A DNA stretch of 64,000 bases from an uncultured Bacteroidia bacterium (GTDB lineage Bacteria; Bacteroidota; Bacteroidia; NS11-12g; UBA955): assembly GCA_943789135.1 (NCBI GenBank), contig CALSSY010000003.1, forward strand, positions 1 through 64,000, in the 5' to 3' direction. Within the stretch, counting starts at the first letter, position 1, and each line of letters starts with the position of its first letter. This document shows positions 1 to 8,433 of the stretch, in pieces. Both the position numbers and the translations under genes were made by a program. A model generated the notes under the pieces. It searched no databases and was not told the DNA's origin. It worked only from the letters and a program-made list of their open reading frames with translations.

Positions 1-670
1 GAAATGCAAACCATTTTTGGCGATGGTTCTCAAACCAATTCGGGCCTATTGGGAAAAATTCTAGGCGCTGGTAAACGTTTATTGGTAGGAGAAAGCCTGT
101 TCATGACCGCCTTTACCAATTTGGGACATGGTAAAAAAAGGGTAAGTTTTGCTGCACCATACGCCGGAAAAATTGTACCACTGAATCTCGCGCATTTAGG
201 AGGTAAAATCATTTGTCAAAAAGATGCTTTTTTATGCGCTGCAAAAGGCGTTAGTGTTGGAATAGAATTTCAAAGAAAGCTCGGTACTGGACTTTTCGGA
301 GGAGAAGGGTTCATCATGGAAAAACTCGAAGGGCGATGGTATGGCTTTCATGCACGCAGGAGGTTATATAATTGAAAAAGAATTACAAGCTGGAGAAAGT
401 TTTCGGGTTGATACCGGTTGTATTGTAGGATTCACCGGATCCGTAGATTATGATATTCAATTCGTAAAAGGTGTAAAAAATGCCATTTTCGGTGGTGAAG
501 GACTCTTCTTTGCTGTATTAACAGGTCCTGGAAAGGTTTGGATGCAAAGTTTACCGGTAAGCCGATTAGCAAGCCGTATACTATCTTACGCACAACCCGG
601 AGGGAATCGCAAAGGAGAAGGAAGTATTCTTGGAGGTATAGGAAACCTTCTTGATGGTGATGGTTATTAG
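1..670 (+). pseudogene. AIM24/TIGR00266-family protein, 5' partial and frameshifted
   Basis: The reading frame is open at base 1 and its first residues (MQTIFGDGS) match the interior of TIGR00266/AIM24-family proteins, so the true start lies upstream. The protein is glycine-rich with the repeated beta-strand pattern of this family, whose biochemical role is not established. The frame breaks at the GGG run at 331-333. Removing one G restores a continuous family-like sequence ([20 protein letters not shown]), and the second part then runs to a TAG at 668-670. No internal sequence is lost, so a single-base insertion or sequence error explains it. The 3' end is convergent with the next gene: four bases, TTAG, hold both stop codons. 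Confidence 0.8.
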
Positions 671-2955
671 AACCAATAGGCCATTTTAACCGCCAACGAA
701 CGACCTGCAAAGCCCCATGTTTCAGACTGGGGCTTTAACATTAGGGAGGTACGGTCCCAGTTTTGAGCAAAAACAATGAATATATCGCTCATCGGACGGT
801 AACGCCATTGGAAACGTATGTTCACATTCATAAGTTTGTTTTGGGCGTTCAATTGCCAATAACCTATCAAATACGTTGTTGTTGAAAAACTATAATCTGC
901 CTTTAATCCAATAAGATCAATCTGATACGTACCGCTATCTCCAAAATTGATATTAATATGCCTTAAGTTTCCACTAAGGTATAAACGAGGAATGCGTCTT
1001 GATCCCAATCCGGGAACCCGCCATGAAATGTCAGCCAAATACTCTTGTTTATTCCCAATGAAATAAGAACCCATATCCACAGATCCACTCAATGTCAATG
1101 GTTTCCGATTATTTGAAGAAACAGATGTTTTAAAGCCATACATATTGTGAATGCCCGTTAAAAACCCACCTCCAGGTAGGTTTACCGGTGCAAAAGGCAG
1201 GAACAAACGGAAGTATTGGTGGTAGGCAAGAATCGATATCGAAGTGCTGTTTTGAAAATTCAACTCACTTTTCAAATTGGTATACGACTCGGTTGGAACC
1301 CAAGTACTATCGTAGTAAGAAGAATTATAAAGATCAAAAGAAACATTGTTTATGTACTGATTGGTTGGATAAAATATCCGCTTGATCATTGGTTCCAACC
1401 TCCAATAGTCCCATTTAACAACTTTCCCCGTTGAAGGGTCATAATTATCCACCCTTGGAACGAATCCATTTCTAGCATTGAACATGCGGCTCACATATTC
1501 GTGATTCCACATGATATTCCATTCTAATGTTTTATACATCAACCAGGTGGCATGTGCAAACCCTCGGTTTGCATTCAAACCAGGATAAATCGACTTTTGA
1601 ATAAAAGCTTTTCCCGCCAATCTATTATCTGTGGTTAATAAATTAAACTCGGTGCCAAGTACGGTATTGAAATCTCTTTCTTTCCCTCCTAAACGCTCAT
1701 CATGAACCGCAATAAAGCCAATATTCGAAGCTTCTAAAACTTTCTTTTGAAGAGCCAAAACACTGTAATTAATGTTTGAAACAGCTCCCAAGCCCCTGGC
1801 TTCGGTGCTAACATTCATCAAGCCAAGGCGTAAGTTATTGCCATATTTACCCGAAACTCTCAGACCATATTGAATGGGAATATTTGTTCTATCTGGCGCT
1901 AAACCAATGCGTCGAGAAAAAAATGGGCGTATCTGACGGAATCCGAAATTGGCAAAAAGGTCGCTATTCTCAATAAAAAACTGCCTTCTCTCAGGAAAAA
2001 ACAAAGAAAAACGCGTAAGATTCACCTGTTGTTGGTCCACATCAACTTGTGCGAAGTCCGGATTAAGAGTTGCGTCTAAATTCAAACTTTGTGTAAGGGC
2101 CAATTTTGCATCAAATCCAATTCGAGGTAATTGCGAAATTTTATCTCCTGCGCGTTCTTGAATGAAATTATTACTGATGTATGGCACCCATACTCCATTG
2201 AAGAACTTTTTCGTTAAGGGCTGCTTCCAAACCAGGGTGTCGGCAAACACAAGTGTGCTAAAATTAAAATTCCTAGGTACTTTCTTAAAGTTAGAAATCT
2301 CATTATTCTTCAAGTCTATCCGCGAAACGTTAACGCCCCATTTTTTTGCATTTGGAACAAAACGAATACTCGCTAAGGGAATAGCCATTTCCGCATACCA
2401 GAACGAATCCGTTATTTGGGTCTCGGAATACCATACTTGATCCCATGCAGTACTAACACCAAAAACTCCACCATTTTCGATAGCTCCCTCACGTTGTGCA
2501 TTATAAGGGGTAACGCCAAAAGAAAATCCATTTTGACCATCTAAAAAGGGTGACAGACTCAATACTACCGCATCGTGAGATGTTACGGAAAAATCACGTT
2601 TTAGATTATTAACCACAAAGGGCTTATCTGGATTTCTATTGTCACAAATCATCGCCGCGTATAAAAAGCGATCGTCATGACATAAACTGAATCTGGTTTT
2701 GCTGATTGATAACGAGGTATCATAAGGGTAATACTGTTGAAAACCGCCATAAAAAGTCGTATTTAACCAAATGGAATCGTCTAAGTTACCGTCTATGATT
2801 ACGCGCTTGGATGTTTTAACGATTTCAACCTTAAGAGACTTATCAGAAACCCTTGATTGAACGGGTATATTCTGCGCAATCAACTCAGGGTATAACACCC
2901 AAAAGGATAGAATAGCCAGAATAAACTTTCGAATATTAATCATCAGATTTAGCAC
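667..2955 (-). CDS. DUF5916 / CBM9-like outer-membrane barrel protein
   Basis: 762 residues with an N-terminal signal peptide (hydrophobic IRKFILAILSFWVL, cleavage near IAQ). Residues about 45-235 form the carbohydrate-binding family 9-like domain seen in DUF5916 proteins (IIDGNLDDSIWL near the start). Residues about 240-762 are rich in alternating aromatic strands and end in Phe, as in outer-membrane beta-barrels. Family members are predicted surface proteins of Bacteroidota and their ligand is unknown. The start overlaps the end of the upstream transglycosylase-like gene by 20 bases, so the two are probably translationally coupled. A second Met four codons in would shorten the overlap to 8 bases and still keep the signal peptide. 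Confidence 0.85.
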   Translation of the reverse strand: MLNLMINIRKFILAILSFWVLYPELIAQNIPVQSRVSDKSLKVEIVKTSKRVIIDGNLDDSIWLNTTFYGGFQQYYPYDTSLSISKTRFSLCHDDRFLYAAMICDNRNPDKPFVVNNLKRDFSVTSHDAVVLSLSPFLDGQNGFSFGVTPYNAQREGAIENGGVFGVSTAWDQVWYSETQITDSFWYAEMAIPLASIRFVPNAKKWGVNVSRIDLKNNEISNFKKVPRNFNFSTLVFADTLVWKQPLTKKFFNGVWVPYISNNFIQERAGDKISQLPRIGFDAKLALTQSLNLDATLNPDFAQVDVDQQQVNLTRFSLFFPERRQFFIENSDLFANFGFRQIRPFFSRRIGLAPDRTNIPIQYGLRVSGKYGNNLRLGLMNVSTEARGLGAVSNINYSVLALQKKVLEASNIGFIAVHDERLGGKERDFNTVLGTEFNLLTTDNRLAGKAFIQKSIYPGLNANRGFAHATWLMYKTLEWNIMWNHEYVSRMFNARNGFVPRVDNYDPSTGKVVKWDYWRLEPMIKRIFYPTNQYINNVSFDLYNSSYYDSTWVPTESYTNLKSELNFQNSTSISILAYHQYFRLFLPFAPVNLPGGGFLTGIHNMYGFKTSVSSNNRKPLTLSGSVDMGSYFIGNKQEYLADISWRVPGLGSRRIPRLYLSGNLRHININFGDSGTYQIDLIGLKADYSFSTTTYLIGYWQLNAQNKLMNVNIRFQWRYRPMSDIFIVFAQNWDRTSLMLKPQSETWGFAGRSLAVKMAYWF

Positions 2956-4165
2956 GCTCTCGTTTTTGAGCCAATGACATTTTATCTATCTGCTGGTAAT
3001 AACTCTTTTTCGAAGCAGGCACATAAAACTTCAAACGTTTTCCTGCAATCAAGAACATTTTAGAATTGAGATTGTTCCAACGCCTTATTTCCCCAACCGT
3101 GCAATCAAAAATATCCGTAATGGTATATAAGGCATCCCCACGCTTAATTTTATAGTATACCCAGACCTTCTCGTCTCTTTCTTCTATGAGTTTTGGTGGC
3201 TCAGCCACTTGTTCTGTTTCAATTATAACCACGGTATCTCCATCAAATACCTGAGTTAAGGTGTCAAACGTCAGCTCCATTTGTGGCGCGCCATTTAACC
3301 ATACCGAAATAGAATCTCTGGCTCCCATATAGCGATCCTCAATTGCATTAGGCAAATTGAAATTGAAAATCTTACCCATATATGGAATCAAATCCGTTCT
3401 TAACCCTGGATTGTACTCGCGCATTTGGGCAATGCCTATTCCAAATTTCTCATCAAACAAAGAAAATGGTATTGGCTGTGTAATTCCATCCGCTTTTGTC
3501 AATGTTACATTATTGATTGCTGGAATATTACTTTCCAATTCTATCCATTCAGAAACCGCAACCGCAGTAGCCAATAATTGAATCACAGGGATACGTTCTT
3601 CCGGTTCTAATGCATAAAACAAGGAATCGAATTCCAGTGTTTTATTTCCGTGAATAACCTGATTAAAACGGGCAGGCCCTACGCTAAACGCCGTAATCCC
3701 CATCAACCAATCGCGGTAAATGATTTGCAAATCTGCCAGATAAAGACAAGCCGCTTCGGTAGACTTTTCCGGGTCGTGTCGCTCATCGTACAAAGCCGTT
3801 TGTATAAGTCCATATTTTTTACCCATTAAATAGGGTAAAGGCCACATTCCAGCAAAACCAGATTCATTTCTAAAACGAGGCTCAAAACCCGTATTTGCAG
3901 CAGGTAAAAAACCGACAAACCAAGGTAATTTTTGTTTGCGTCTTTCTGTTTCAATCAGTTCTTGATAACGCAAATAACGACTTGCTAGAATACCTGTAGT
4001 ACCATTATGATTTTCCAAACGCTCGGAAATTTCTTGGTACAATTCTGGAACTCTAAATCGAGGTAAGCCTCTCGATTCGTATTTATCCAATAATTTGGAA
4101 ATTGAGGCCGTATCTGTTGCCAAAAGTGGGGAAGTAAAACTCGTGCCTACAAGCAGAATCTCCAA
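2936..4165 (-). CDS. MltD-like transglycosylase-fold protein with C-terminal LysM, catalytic Glu missing
   Basis: Residues about 75-215 align with the SLT domain of MltD-type lytic transglycosylases and residues about 340-387 are a LysM peptidoglycan-binding repeat. The catalytic Glu of the ES.F.P motif is Asn91 (ANTGFEPRF), the Gln after the Trp is Pro109 (GMWPLP), and the later AYN.G motif reads AFSVG. The protein is therefore probably not a working transglycosylase but a wall-binding or scaffold protein. The only start in this frame is a TTG whose product has no basic n-region. An ATG at 4190 overlaps the gatA stop (TAATG). Reading from it with one T fewer in the T6 run at 4164-4169 gives MTVLNRIFLEILLVGTSF, a normal signal peptide, so the annotated start probably reflects a one-base error. 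Confidence 0.8.
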   Translation of the reverse strand: MEILLVGTSFTSPLLATDTASISKLLDKYESRGLPRFRVPELYQEISERLENHNGTTGILASRYLRYQELIETERRKQKLPWFVGFLPAANTGFEPRFRNESGFAGMWPLPYLMGKKYGLIQTALYDERHDPEKSTEAACLYLADLQIIYRDWLMGITAFSVGPARFNQVIHGNKTLEFDSLFYALEPEERIPVIQLLATAVAVSEWIELESNIPAINNVTLTKADGITQPIPFSLFDEKFGIGIAQMREYNPGLRTDLIPYMGKIFNFNLPNAIEDRYMGARDSISVWLNGAPQMELTFDTLTQVFDGDTVVIIETEQVAEPPKLIEERDEKVWVYYKIKRGDALYTITDIFDCTVGEIRRWNNLNSKMFLIAGKRLKFYVPASKKSYYQQIDKMSLAQKRERAKSDD

Positions 4166-4189
4166 AAAATATGCGATTCAAAACCGTCA

Positions 4190-5613
4190 TTAAGAAAGTG
4201 TCCTTTCGATCAATTTCGACAGGTCGTACAAATCAATTTCTGATTTTCTAGGTGTCATTAATTGAACACCTATAGGCAAACCGCCCTGTGTAAATCCTGC
4301 AGGTATCGATATTGCCGGATTTCCAGCCAAATTAGCCTGAACGGTAAACAAATCAGCCAAATACATACTTACAGGATCCTTGCTTTTTTCTCCTAACTTG
4401 AACGCAGGAGTGCTGGTAGTTGGCAATAACATGGCATCGTTACGAGATAAAATTTCATCGGTTTGATTCTGAATTACTCGTCTAACCTTAAGTGCTTGCT
4501 CGTAATAGGCATCGTATTGATCGCTAGATAAAACAAAGGTTCCTAACATGATTCTTCGTTTTACTTCGGGACCAAAGCCCTCCGTTCTGGATAAAGTATA
4601 GGTACTTTCCAAGTCACTGGCATTATTACTGCGATACCCATACATCATGCCTGAATAACGCGATAAATTACTACTTGCTTCTGCCGTTGTTAACACATAA
4701 TAAGCAGGTACCATTTGATCCAATAATGGAAAATCAACCCACTCAATTATATGTCCTTGAGATTCTAATTTTGATAATAACGCATTGAAAGAGGCACGAA
4801 CTTCTTCATCCAAACCGGGATGTTCAACGGCCTGTTTCATAACCGCAAATCTTTGTTTTTCCTTTGATGAACTCTCCCAAGAATTCAAGGAAGGTTCTTG
4901 TATGGCAGTAGCATCGTGCGCATCTTTACCCGACATAATTTGGGTAAGCAATGCAATATCCTCCAGACTATGGGCGAACGGACCAATCTGATCAAAGCTT
5001 GAGGCATAAGCCAAAAGTCCCCAACGAGAAATTCGACCATAAGTTGGTTTTAATCCATAAATTCCATTAAAGGCCGCTGGTTGTCTGATAGACCCACCTG
5101 TATCTGAACCTAGAGAGCAATGGCACATATTCGCAGCAACAGCTACGGCACTGCCTCCACTACTACCTCCTGGAACTCTAGATTCATCAAATGGATTTTT
5201 CACTGCACCATAGGCACTGTTTTCATTAGAAGCACCCATTGCAAATTCATCGCAATTGGTGCGGCCAATAAAAATAGCATCTTCTGCTTCCAACCTCTCC
5301 AAGGCTGTCGCGGTATATAAAGCTTCAAAGCCTTCTAAAATTTTAGAAGAAGCACTAACCTTATGCCCTTTGAAACTCATATTGTCTTTCAGAGCAATTA
5401 CCGCACCTGCCAATTTCCCAAATTGCCAGCAGCAATTTTAGTGTCTATTTGTCGCGCTTTTTCTAATGCTTCTTCCTCCCAAACCTCGAGAAAAGCGTTC
5501 AAATGTTGCTTCTCATTAATTTGATTGAGGTAGTGCAAAACCAATTGCTCACAAGTAGTATTACCTGCGAGTAAATCAGCCTGAATATCGATTATTCGGC
5601 GATACGCTTTCAA
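4190..5613 (-). pseudogene. gatA: Glutamyl-tRNA(Gln) amidotransferase subunit A, frameshifted (probable sequence error)
   Basis: GatA supplies ammonia to convert Glu-tRNA(Gln) or Asp-tRNA(Asn) to the amidated form. Two overlapping frames cover the whole family. The N-terminal 71 residues (5398-5613) run to GNLGNWQVR and stop; the remaining about 407 residues begin at LAGAVIALKDN. Adding one base in the GGGAAA tract at 5414-5419 (minus strand) joins them as GNLGKLAGAVIALKDN. All amidase-signature residues are present: the Lys in ALKDN, the GGSSGGS loop and the Ser in GSDTGGSIRQP. The gene is normally indispensable in bacteria that lack glutaminyl-tRNA synthetase, so the break is more likely an error than a true pseudogene. 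It starts within the tatA stop (4-base overlap). Confidence 0.9.
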
Positions 5614-5843
5614 TTTTCTTTACTGCTAGATGAAGTATCGTCGTCGTCATTCATTCCTTTGCGAATTTCTTCGCGCATGCCGTCTTTTGCATTGTTAAAT
5701 TCGCGGATACCTTTTCCCATTCCACGCATCAACTCCGGAATCTTTTTTCCTCCAAACAACAACAAAACAATTAAAGCAATGATGATCAGCTCACTAGGAC
5801 CTACAGAACCTAAAAATAGCAGTGTGTTCAATACAACGTTCAT
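5610..5843 (-). CDS. tatA: Sec-independent translocase subunit TatA
   Basis: 77 residues with the TatA/E layout: a short N-terminus, one hydrophobic helix (ELIIIALIVLLLFGG), the hinge and amphipathic helix (KKIPELMRGMGKGIREF), and an acidic, serine-rich tail. TatA forms the pore-building part of the twin-arginine export machinery in the inner membrane. The gene overlaps gatA by 4 bases (ATGA type), so the two are probably co-transcribed. A TATCTTTG box lies 8 nt upstream of the ATG. A likely Tat substrate, the pirin-like protein near 41-42 kb, is in the same window; no tatC is seen here. Confidence 0.93.
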   Translation of the reverse strand: MNVVLNTLLFLGSVGPSELIIIALIVLLLFGGKKIPELMRGMGKGIREFNNAKDGMREEIRKGMNDDDDTSSSSKEN

Positions 5844-5851
5844 AATTCTTA

Positions 5852-5859
5852 CAAAGATA
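5852..5859 (-). promoter_or_regulatory. -7 box for tatA-gatA
   Basis: TATCTTTG on the minus strand matches the Bacteroidota -7 consensus TAnnTTTG and ends 8 nt before the tatA ATG. No clear -33 TTTG is visible. Confidence 0.6.
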
Positions 5860-5885
5860 GGTAATAAAACGGGTATGTTATAGGC

Positions 5886-7199
5886 TTATGAATCGCCTTT
5901 AGCCCAAGCACCTTTGTCGTTTTGATTGAATTGCCATGGGGCTCCATTGTTTTCCATATTGGTGAACATTCCGTTCAGTTCAGACGGAGCAGCACTCTGT
6001 TCCATTACCAAATATTGACGCATTTGCATGATGATATCAACGGGGTTGATATTAACAGGACAGGCATCGGCACAGGCATTACAGGTGGTACATGCCCAAA
6101 GCTCTTCAGAAGAAATATACGAATGAAGGTTTTTGTCGTCTTGGGGCATTTCCTTTGTTTCAGAAGCATTTATGGCTTTACCCACTTCCTCCAAACGATC
6201 TCTGGTGTCCATCATGACCTTTCGAGGACTTAATAGTTTTCCCGTAATATTGGCCGGACAAACGCTGCTACAACGACCACATTCCGTGCAGGTATAGGCA
6301 TCCATCAAGTTTTTCCAACTTAAATCGTTTACATCTTTCGCACCAAAACCGGCTGGCGGTTCATAACCTTCTGGAACTGCCCCAGAGGGATCCATCATAA
6401 GTTTAACCTCTGTGGTAACCGACTCCATATTGGTGAATTCTCCTTTTGGTTTAAGAGAAGAATAATAAACATTCGGGAAAGCCATAATAATATGCCAGTG
6501 CTTAGAGAATGGTAGGTAATTCAAGAAAAGTAAAATTCCCACAAAGTGGAACCACCAAAACGATCGCTCTAAAAGGTGTAATGTCGTGCTTGACAATCCT
6601 GAATAAACAGGCACAAACCAAGAACTTACAGGAAAAGAACCATGTGCAGCCATTTCTCCTCTTGATTGCAGTACTTGCTCTGCTGCATTCATTTGCAACA
6701 AGGCTCCCATTAAAACAATCTCCACAAAAAGAATGATGGTAGCATCTTTCGTTGGCCAACCTTTCATTTCACGCATGGTAAAACGAGGAATCTTCTGGAC
6801 ATAACGTCTAAATAAAAAGACCACACAAGCAATTAATACACCTAATGCCAACCATTCAAAAAAGGCAATAGCGGTGTTATAAATCCCTCCTAGGGGGCTA
6901 GCAAAAACGCGGTGGGTTCCGAACAAACCATCAATTAAAATTTCGAGTACTTCGATATTGATGAGTACAAATCCAACGTAAATTAAAATATGGAAGAAAC
7001 CCGCTACAGGTCTGCGCACCATCTTGCTTTGACCCAATGCTACTAATAAGGTTTGTTTAATTCGTTCTTTAGGACGGTCGTTCAAATCAACGTCTCTACC
7101 CAGTTGAATGTTTCGGCGAATTTGTAGTACGCTTCTGCGAAAAAATTCAATCCCTGTTGCCAAGCACAACAAGAATATCAATTGTTGAATCCACTGCAT
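5886..7199 (-). CDS. Membrane (Fe-S)-binding oxidoreductase, HdrC/DsrK-like with NarI-like membrane domain
   Basis: 437 residues. Residues 1 to about 245 hold four to five membrane helices resembling a NarI/DsrM-type cytochrome b domain. Residues about 300-380 carry two [4Fe-4S] motifs, CTECGRCSSVCP and CTTCNACADACPVN. Proteins of this type pass electrons between the quinone pool and a cytoplasmic partner. In many Bacteroidota a separate CCG-domain (HdrB-like) protein is encoded directly after it, but here the next genes downstream are tatA and gatA, so the partner must be elsewhere. A TAAATTCG box sits 5 nt before the start. The substrate is unknown. Confidence 0.85.
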   Translation of the reverse strand: MQWIQQLIFLLCLATGIEFFRRSVLQIRRNIQLGRDVDLNDRPKERIKQTLLVALGQSKMVRRPVAGFFHILIYVGFVLINIEVLEILIDGLFGTHRVFASPLGGIYNTAIAFFEWLALGVLIACVVFLFRRYVQKIPRFTMREMKGWPTKDATIILFVEIVLMGALLQMNAAEQVLQSRGEMAAHGSFPVSSWFVPVYSGLSSTTLHLLERSFWWFHFVGILLFLNYLPFSKHWHIIMAFPNVYYSSLKPKGEFTNMESVTTEVKLMMDPSGAVPEGYEPPAGFGAKDVNDLSWKNLMDAYTCTECGRCSSVCPANITGKLLSPRKVMMDTRDRLEEVGKAINASETKEMPQDDKNLHSYISSEELWACTTCNACADACPVNINPVDIIMQMRQYLVMEQSAAPSELNGMFTNMENNGAPWQFNQNDKGAWAKGDS

Positions 7200-7204
7200 C
7201 GAAG

Positions 7205-7212
7205 CGAATTTA
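7205..7212 (-). promoter_or_regulatory. -7-like box for Fe-S oxidoreductase
   Basis: TAAATTCG on the minus strand is a one-base variant of TAnnTTTG and ends 5 nt before the ATG, the spacing seen at several other starts in this window. Confidence 0.45.
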
Positions 7213-7252
7213 AAACGAATTGCGTGAAATTCCTTAAAAAATTACCCCCCAA

Positions 7253-7885
7253 TCAATCCATTACCAAACGCACCGCTTCAAATACTTCGGCGTAATGACG
7301 GGCGACCTGAACACCTCTCATTCGCAACTGCGATCTTAAGAATTCTTCATTGGCATAGGGTCTGTGTGCTTGACTTTGATATTTTTTCAAAGCATTCACT
7401 TTACGCTGTACGTGATTTTCGTAAACTACTTCAAAAGCACAAGTTTGAAAATTCAAATTATTCCAAGGCAATTCATAACTGAAAATATTAACAAATTTGA
7501 ACGCTCTGAGCGCTTCTTCAGCAATGGTTTTATGATCTTGATGGATATCGTTCACCGAAGGAATTAATACGGTATCCGGCTTATAGGTTTCCCTTAATTG
7601 AATCAATATATCAAGAATTTCTTGACGGTGGTAATTGAAGGTTCTAACTTCAAAACGCTTTAAAATTAAATCTTCCGGTTTGATTCCCAATTCTGCCGTT
7701 GCTTGAGTGACTTCTTGAATCAGTATGTCTTTAGGAAACTGAGGTAAAACACTCTGTTCACAAGCGCTAAATGCCACATAAATTACGCGTTTCCCCTGTT
7801 CAATGAATTTTGAAACACTGGCTCCACAACCTAGCTCACCATCATCTGTATGCGGTGATAATAACAGTATTGTATTTCCTACCAT
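7253..7885 (-). CDS. PIG-L/LmbE-family deacetylase
   Basis: 210 residues of the zinc-dependent N-acetylglucosamine deacetylase superfamily. The first metal motif reads SPHTDDGELGCG (family consensus PHPDDE.LG), with His and Asp ligands kept, and the second is DIHQDHK. There is no signal peptide, so it should act in the cytoplasm on an acetylated sugar or glycoside. It overlaps the end of the UpxY gene by 7 bases and is the last gene of that operon. The link to a polysaccharide-type antiterminator suggests a role in surface-sugar modification, but no polysaccharide cluster follows. It does not look like the bacillithiol enzyme BshB1. Confidence 0.85.
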   Translation of the reverse strand: MVGNTILLLSPHTDDGELGCGASVSKFIEQGKRVIYVAFSACEQSVLPQFPKDILIQEVTQATAELGIKPEDLILKRFEVRTFNYHRQEILDILIQLRETYKPDTVLIPSVNDIHQDHKTIAEEALRAFKFVNIFSYELPWNNLNFQTCAFEVVYENHVQRKVNALKKYQSQAHRPYANEEFLRSQLRMRGVQVARHYAEVFEAVRLVMD

Positions 7886-8433
7886 AAGGGTACTATTTCC
7901 TCCATTTCCGATTTACGTTTACGGATTTTTAAAATTTCCTTCGGCAATTTAACCTTTACAGATTGATTTAAGGCCTCAATAGATACAAGAATGAAATTAT
8001 CGTTTCCAGATTTATAAATTTCCGCCTCTCTTCCTTTCAATGGGCCATCCAATACTTCTGCGATGTCACCCACTTCGAAACGCTCGTCTTTATTTACCTC
8101 ACTAATGTTGTAACCCAATTCTACAAACTCACGAATCAGGGAAATTTGTTTTTCAGGAACTACAGCATCTTTCTGATTGTGGCGAATAAACTTCACAACA
8201 CCGGGAGTTTGTAAAACGATATCTCTTTCAATTTCATTGGGAAAAACAAACAAATAACCATTAAAAAGGGGCATTTCAACCCATTTTTTTCTGTCTTTCC
8301 AAAAGCGCAAACTTTTATACAAGGGCAAATAGTGGGTAACACCGGCCTTCTGAAGATAGGACGAAACTTTCTTCTCCTGCCTGCTCGCAACATAAATAAC
8401 CTTCCACCGTAGCTCTTGTTCTTCCATAATCAC
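7879..8433 (-). CDS. UpxY-family (NusG-like) transcription antiterminator
   Basis: 184 residues. The N-terminal NGN domain reads WKVIYVASRQEKKVSSYL and continues with the typical YLPLYKSLRFWKDRKKWVE and PLFNGYLFVF motifs. The C-terminal KOW part is at about 120-175 (VGDIAEVLDGPLKGREAEI). UpxY proteins are specialised NusG paralogues that promote transcription through long Bacteroidota capsule operons. Here the gene sits in a short operon behind accA and the FabK-like gene (4-base overlap with the latter) and ahead of a PIG-L deacetylase, so its target is not obvious from context. A Met two codons further in is an alternative start. Confidence 0.88.
   Translation of the reverse strand: MIMEEQELRWKVIYVASRQEKKVSSYLQKAGVTHYLPLYKSLRFWKDRKKWVEMPLFNGYLFVFPNEIERDIVLQTPGVVKFIRHNQKDAVVPEKQISLIREFVELGYNISEVNKDERFEVGDIAEVLDGPLKGREAEIYKSGNDNFILVSIEALNQSVKVKLPKEILKIRKRKSEMEEIVPLW

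Noticed and set aside
667..670. Overlapping stop codons of convergent genes (TTAG)
   Set aside because: Frequent in compact genomes; recorded in the gene entries but not a signal on its own.
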